This document shows, piece by piece, positions 58,390 through 64,000 of a stretch of 64,000 nucleotides of DNA (within the stretch, counting starts at the first letter, position 1; each line of letters opens with the position of its first letter). The notes beneath the pieces were generated by a model. It was given only the letters and a program-made list of their open reading frames with translations. It was not told the DNA's origin and ran no database searches. The stretch comes from Eutreptiella sp. 'Long Island Sound 2002'. Lineage: Eukaryota; Euglenozoa; Euglenophyceae; Eutreptiales; Eutreptiaceae. The stretch spans positions 4,777,789 to 4,841,788 of the forward strand of contig OZ038382.1 of assembly GCA_964036045.1 (NCBI GenBank), written 5' to 3'. The translations under genes were made by a program, and so were the position numbers.

Positions 58390-60595
58390 TGGCCTCTTGC
58401 TTACCCCCCCCCCTTTCCGTCCCAGCAACGGTAAATGACCAGAAATTGACGGAACCGACGCCTAGTGTTGTGTTGATTACGCGTTACAATGTGCATGGTA
58501 CATGCGGAAAGACGTGGTGTACTATTCTGAAAACCAATGGGCAAAATATGCTGCAAAGGCCATCATGCCCAAATCAGCTCCCTTGACACAAAGTATGAAC
58601 ATCATGCCTCTCGAGACCCAAGTATTAGAAGCACATATAGCACACGGAAAGAAAACGCCTCGTGTTGCTTGGACATAGGTGTTGCTTGAACGACTTGGGG
58701 GGCGGGGGGCGGTACTCCGGGATGCCTTACGTCCCACCTCAAAGCACACCCGGTGATGTCGTGTGACATGCAAGCGGAAGCAAACAAATGAACCACAAAT
58801 TCATCTTGAAACAAACTTGTTCAAAGGTGATGTGACATGATGTGCAAGCAAAACAAACAAAGTTGATCCAAATGCATGTCGGTGTGCCACCTCCAAAAAG
58901 TGGGTTTCTTTATCATATCAATTGTACCGCTATGGTACAGTACCGCTATGGTTATGGCTTCGACAAAAATTATAGCCTCAAGTGACCCTCCCTGTCCCCC
59001 CACCCTTTAATGCTATTTCCCATTTGCATTCTCACGAGTCTTAGGAACTTTTTAGTTCTTCACGGGCAAGGCAGTCTGGGCACACGGCGCATCAACCCCG
59101 CATGAAGGTGGTGTGGTACACAAGTGGAGTGTTTCGGGATCGTTGAGTGTATTTTTCGTCCTCAAGATCGTGTGATACCCTTTCACCGTATTTATTGGTC
59201 CTCTACCACTAGCCCTCCAGGTACCACTTCTTTACGATGTATAACGAAATACAAGCAAGCAAATTTAGGTCTCAAAGCTAAACTCTTTTGGTCATCCACC
59301 ACTACAACGAGATTATACGAAGCTTTCCCACAACACGAGCCACCAACTACTCATGGCTATGTGATGGAAGCGTGTGCCATGAGCCTTCCTGCCTGTGGCC
59401 TCTTATATTGCCGGATCTCTGTCTTTCGTCTTTTACCCGATTATCAACCATTGTGGTGGATACACGATTTCAACTTTGCACTACCTGTGCCCGTGAAGAC
59501 CTAGCTAGAAAGCCCCTCGACTAAAGGAACAACTACGGGAAACAACATGATCACTTTATCGTACCTAATATGGATTCATTTCTTTGCGAATTCGTTTTGT
59601 GGCTCGTGCTTTTTAAGGAGACTTTCATGGGGATGGAGCAATGCAACAAACATGCACCCAAGTCATACACACTCTCCATTTGGTTGGGTTGTCCCGTGTC
59701 GGAGGGTGCTTGGACAACGATGGGTCTAACCGCACGAAACATGGCATTGGGGTTGGATAAAATGTCCGTGTGGCTCCGAAACCCCACCCATGCGATCCGG
59801 GGTTGGCCTTCCACGTTGTTGGTGGCCGTTTAGTTCCGAACAATCAACATATGCAAGCACAGCAATTGCACAATTGGTGCACGTTTTGTAATCCGTGATG
59901 TCCACAACCCCATTCGACAAATTAACCAGCAAGACTTACGGCAACGGCTTGACGCCTCATTTAGGTTGCAAAAGTGCATTGCCTCTCTTTGATATTCAAT
60001 CCCCCGTCTCCCAAGTCCATCCCGGCTATGTCGAAATCTCCCTTTCATTGTTGAGGGCACACAATTGGTTGGCAAACAAAAGAGAAGACTGCTCATTGGA
60101 CCGCAAGCTATAGAGTGCAATGAGTATGCTTCCTGTTCGGGAGGGTAGGCAATTGCCATGCGTCTCTCCACATGAGTGCATGGTGGGCAACAATGTTTGC
60201 CAAAGTCCATCAACAAAGAGCAACAACTAAGCTTTGGAACGCCTTTGCTTATGCAAAATGAGACCCAAACGAAGCACCCTCTCCTTCCAATCATTATTGA
60301 TGTACAGCACAAATAGAGGATTCCAGCATCAAGTGGAAACGTTTGTTCTATTTCTAACCTCCGTTGAGCTCCAGTGCGTGCTTGTCGGGTTGAGAAAGAG
60401 AAGGAATCATTCTTTTCAAGGCGGAATGGTGAGCTCACTCGCAAGGCACAATTGTCTCCCTCGCTGGCATTAGCGCGTCATCCCACTTTGTTGGTTGTGT
60501 CTCTTTGTTCAATGTTGAGACCGGCAAAAAGCCTCATGGAAGCGAGCCGCAAATTTGAAAGTAAACAACCACCTCCAAAGTCGAATGACACAACG

Positions 60596-60753
60596 GACAT
60601 AATATGCATTGTCCAACCCGTCGCCACCCTGAAGTCCCCAAGCCCATCGTAGAACCGGTCCGACCACAACAGCAGACATAATATGCATTGCCCAACCCGT
60701 CGCCACCTTGAAGTCCCCAAGCCCATCGTAGAACCATTCCAACTACAACAAAC
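60596..60753. repeat. Two tandem copies of a 79 bp unit
   Basis: GACATAATATGCATTG begins each copy (60596 and 60675); they differ at a few positions. Confidence 0.9.
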
Positions 60754-60763
60754 TTGAGTTGAA

Positions 60764-60870
60764 TGGCACAATTCTTTGAGACACAGGTGGCTTCATGTTA
60801 GTGCATGCCCGCGAGCTTGGCACAATTCTTTGAGACAGGTGGCTCCATGTTCGTCCTTGCCCGCGAGCTT
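60764..60870. repeat. Two tandem copies of a 54 bp unit
   Basis: Each copy starts TGGCACAATTCTTTGAGAC and ends GCCCGCGAGCTT; the second has a 2 bp deletion. Confidence 0.9.
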
Positions 60871-61869
60871 TTGGCAAGTAGCGCACTGCTTCTTGTCTCG
60901 ATGCCTTGGACGCTTGTTAGTCCTCACTAAGGGCTACACAGTGGACCTGAAGCGATGAATCTGAGATCTTTCATCGGAAAATCTTAATTTTTTGGTGTGC
61001 TGCTGGTCCCCGTACTTATCGCTTTGCAGAATTCCCCAATTTTCACTGCTTTAACCAAAATATCGCGTGCGCATAGCCGAGCAGGAACATAACTTGGTGT
61101 GTCGCGGAGACTATTTGATCGGGCTTAAATTACGCATTCCCCAAGTGTGTCGCGACTATTTGGTCAGTATCCAGCTAAAATTGAAATATTTTCATAGTGA
61201 GGAAGTTTGGTCATACATCCAAAGGACGCGCACGGACCCTTCAGAGGCACGTGCTTGGGCTTGGAAACCATGTGTCATCATATTATGCGGAGCTGCAGTA
61301 TCAAAATTTTGGTTTTGTGCTTTAGTGGGTCAAACGGTGGTTTCTACAGACAGTGATATAGGGAACTTGGACACACAGCACATCCGCAAAAAGCCAAACA
61401 GATTGCACGTCGCAAGCCCAAACCACGTAGCAGAGGGCGCTACCAACCGCTCTTGTGTGCGTTTCCAGAACTTCACTCCACCTAACCCGGGGTTGTCAGG
61501 TGTAACAGCGAGGCAAATGCTGCATGCGCAGCTACCACAGATGCCCCAGAGGCGACGTGTGTTGGGGGGGGGGGGGTCTCAAACCAGTACCGCTCGAAAA
61601 AATCTCGTGTCACAGTGCCCCCCAGTCGGAGTGGACAGCATATACAAAGGGAACACTTGGGGCCCGGGGCTTTGCTACAAGCTGAGCCAAATGAGTATGG
61701 TTGTGAGGCATGAGTTCTGGTTGACGTGGCAGTTTCCAGTCGGGCAGGGAGGGGCAGGGAGGTATGGCCCGGTAACTTGCGCGCCAGACCGGCCAGACCA
61801 CACAAGCAAGCCTGTGGTTGTCGGATTTTTTCCTTTCAAATCTTTCCACTTGTCGCAACCCTTACAGCG

Positions 61870-62088
61870 ATGTCTGCGTTGTTCAACTTCGAATCTTTTC
61901 TCTTCGTGTTGCTTTTGGCGATATGTACGTGCACCTACATTCGCTCGATGTGGCAACAAATCATTGACAACTACAAGAAAGGATTTCCGGGGACTTTTTA
62001 CAAGTTGGCCATTATTGGGGAAAGATTAAGTCCTTGGGTCTCCGCGGGTTGCATATTAATGGCTGTGAGGATTTTGTTTTTTAAATAG
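61870..62088 (+). CDS. Kish/TMEM167 family protein
   Basis: A complete 72-residue protein in one exon, the exact length usual for the family. It opens [20 protein letters not shown], continues TYIRSMWQ, and has [13 protein letters not shown] before a second hydrophobic segment ending in ILFFK. The first membrane segment covers about residues 7-24 and the second about 54-70. Kish (TMEM167A/B in animals) is a small conserved membrane protein of the early secretory pathway, needed for constitutive secretion in Drosophila cells. Third positions are AT-richer than in the other genes here. The start is fixed by the conserved MSA-FNF opening. No intron is present and no AATAAA or poly(A) remnant was seen downstream. 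Confidence 0.95.
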   Translation: MSALFNFESFLFVLLLAICTCTYIRSMWQQIIDNYKKGFPGTFYKLAIIGERLSPWVSAGCILMAVRILFFK

Positions 62089-64000
62089 TGTGCATGGGGA
62101 AAACATCCGAACCGAAGGCACGCATGCGATGAAGGTGTCTGAACAGTTCACGGGGAACTGGGCAAGTCAGGGACCCCAAAGAGTGCTTTGAGCCCCCATT
62201 TCAAAACTTCTAAATTGAACCCTTGTCCTAGGCATTGACTCCTCTATCTTGGCACAACTGACCTCAAGTTTGTGATACGTGCTGCTCTGCCGCACGTATC
62301 GCTGAAGTGTGATAAAGACTTCCTAAGGTAACCCAGAGATTCACTCCATTCCCACTCCCTGACTTTCCTCGTGGGCATGGCCTTTGTCCAAGCACATCCC
62401 GTGCTACCGTTGTTTACCCTGACCGCGGCCGTGCTTGCGCAAGGGGCGGGGGGGCATGCTGGGCGCATTTCCTGCTGTCTCAGGGACACTGTTCATGTTG
62501 TGCGGGACACTGTCGGTCCAACCGACCGTCCTACTGCACTGCTGACGGGCATGGGTCATTAGGGTTTTCGTTTTGGGAGCATACAAATGCAGCACACTAC
62601 TGTCAACTGTTCTGCTGCATGTTGGGAGGCTGGTGGGGTGCAAACGAAAATTGCATTTTGTGGTTCTCAACAGCGACAACAGTGAGAAATTGTCTACTTC
62701 TATTGTGACGCTGCGTGCGCCATGCAGCCATTCCTCGTTGTGTCCAAAACACCATGCTGTTTGTGGAAGAATTTCACTGCAGTGGTGCCCCTACTGTGCG
62801 CCACCCCCCATCAGCCATGTTTGGGTTTTTTCCACTGTTTCCTTTTGGCATCCCAATGCAGACCTCGCAATGGGAATCGCAGCCTCGATTGTGCATGGTG
62901 TGATGGGTGGGCCGGGCAGATCTGTGCATTATCAAGGTGTTAGTGCGGACGAGGTTGCAGGCATGGGGCAGGCGCAGAGGTTCGGTTTGCCATTTCGTTC
63001 ATGGTGTATGGTGGCGCCGATTTCACCCAGCGAAAGAAAATGGGGAATTGCGACTGACCTGGGTCTGGAACCCAAGTAAAATGTTAAGGCATCAGCCACA
63101 TATGAGGTATAACCACCGGGATGGGTTTCAAAACTTGCCCCTGCTGACCATTTTTGTGTAATTGCACGATGACCGGCCATTTGGTCACCAACCACTTGTT
63201 CTGGCTCCTGCAATTTATCTGAGGGCAAGGGAAGGACGTCATTGAGGCTGCTGGGTGAGGGCTGGGGGCAGGGGTTGGAAGAATGTGCATGCCAGAATGC
63301 GCAACGCCCTGGATTTGTGATTCCAGAGCAGAGCAGAGCAGAAGTGTCCAGTGAGGTATCTTGGCGCCCATACCCTCATGTGGAAATTGGGCAATTTGCC
63401 CCAAGATCAGTGGGCTCTGCAGTCACAGTCCCAATGGAAGTGTTCTGAACAGACTGGGCAACAAGAGCTTTCAGATTGCCCAACACCTTCGTTTGTAGGC
63501 AGTGGTAGTGGGGATAATCAGCATCCAACATTGCAGAGGTCTTCCACACCAAACACACCCAGAACCTAAAACCTGCCATGTTCTACAGCAGAAAAGAAAG
63601 GCAAAATGCAGCCAAAAAAAAATGGGGCAGCAGGGCTGCCATGCATTAAAAAAAAAAAAAGCAGCAAAAAACACACCAAAATATTTCTCTTCTTAAAAAA
63701 CACTTTTTGATGATGCTGTTGTTTCCACTTTGTGTTCTTGTGGTGCTTTTTGTTTCCAAAATGCATATGCTGCAGTGCACATTTTTGCCGCGTCCACATG
63801 CCCTGGATTACATTTCTCCCATCAGTCGTGGTGAGCACACTGCAAATTTCGCTGTCATGGGAATGGCTGAAACTGAAGCATTTTGTCGTTCCCATGTTGG
63901 TGCTAGCATGGAGAGACACCAAGGGGCAGACTCTGTGAGCAGAGGGATATTCGTCCCCGTCTCAGGTGTCAACCCCCCCCCCCCCGTGGTTTTGGTCAAG
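62089..64000. other. Intergenic, no supported gene
   Basis: It includes the second copy of the 218 bp duplication. A-runs lie at 63617 and 63648, and a C15 run near 63971. No coding exon with recognisable homology was found. Confidence 0.4.
63186..63403 (+). repeat. 218 bp exact duplication, copy 2
   Basis: Same orientation as 58172-58389, 5.0 kb away. Identity ends abruptly on both sides (TTGGT before, AGATC after, versus TTGCC and TGGCC at copy 1). Confidence 0.95.

Larger units (their letters stand above)
58390..61869. other. Intergenic, AT-richer, no supported gene
   Basis: Unlike most of the window, 58800-60500 is AT-leaning and nearly free of G/C runs. Open frames of up to 204 codons (60444-59830, -) show no motif. 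A 320-codon plus-strand frame (61067-62029) overlaps the Kish gene out of frame. Confidence 0.4.

Noticed and set aside
59830-60444. 204-codon minus-strand frame
   Set aside because: Cys/Ser/Arg-rich without motif, and nothing nearby supports it as an exon.
1-64000. CRISPR array, rRNA genes, bacterial operons or a provirus
   Set aside because: Repeats are homopolymeric, dinucleotide or irregular and lack spacers. No rRNA core sequences, no closely packed genes with ribosome sites and no complete viral genes were seen.

Overview
This is a nuclear window from a eukaryote. Coding exons are short and GC-rich, split by long GT-AG introns (0.8-5 kb), and most of the DNA between them is decayed transposable elements, microsatellites and long G or C homopolymer runs. 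I see no operons, Shine-Dalgarno sites, rRNA, intact tRNA or CRISPR array. One gene encodes a DUF1995 protein, a family known from plastids, with a signal-peptide-like N terminus. This suggests a photosynthetic protist, possibly with a secondary plastid. I cannot name the species.

Layout. At 35-3773 (-) lie two exons of a Pro/Ala-rich protein running into a GRAM-like domain; the gene leaves the window on the left. At 11372-22536 (-) is a four-exon DEAH/RHA-type helicase of about 931 residues with an intact Walker A but altered motifs II, III and VI. Its introns hold retroelement debris (LINE endonuclease-like and RNase H-like pieces). At 28057-28951 (-) is the last exon of an F-box-like/leucine-rich-repeat protein. 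At 41135-41824 (-) is a complete single-exon secreted phospholipase A2 of the group XII type. At 48111-54511 (-) is a four-exon DUF1995 gene of about 349 residues; its second intron carries a 1.8 kb G-run minisatellite. At 61870-62088 (+) is a complete 72-residue Kish/TMEM167 protein.

Exon structures were worked out by eye. The joins inside the helicase, the DUF1995 gene and the GRAM-like gene are reading-frame consistent, which is the main support for them. The genes do not form an obvious pathway. Two (Kish, PLA2) belong to the secretory route, one (DUF1995) to the plastid and one (helicase) to nuclear RNA biology.

The rest is accessory DNA: a 1.3 kb element with 141 bp terminal inverted repeats, an inverted pair of an unknown element with a conserved ORF start, a head-to-head tRNA-derived repeat pair, an exact 218 bp duplication 5 kb apart, a perfect 32 bp-arm palindrome beside the minisatellite, and a short motif recurring next to G/C runs. 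No complete transposase or reverse transcriptase was found.
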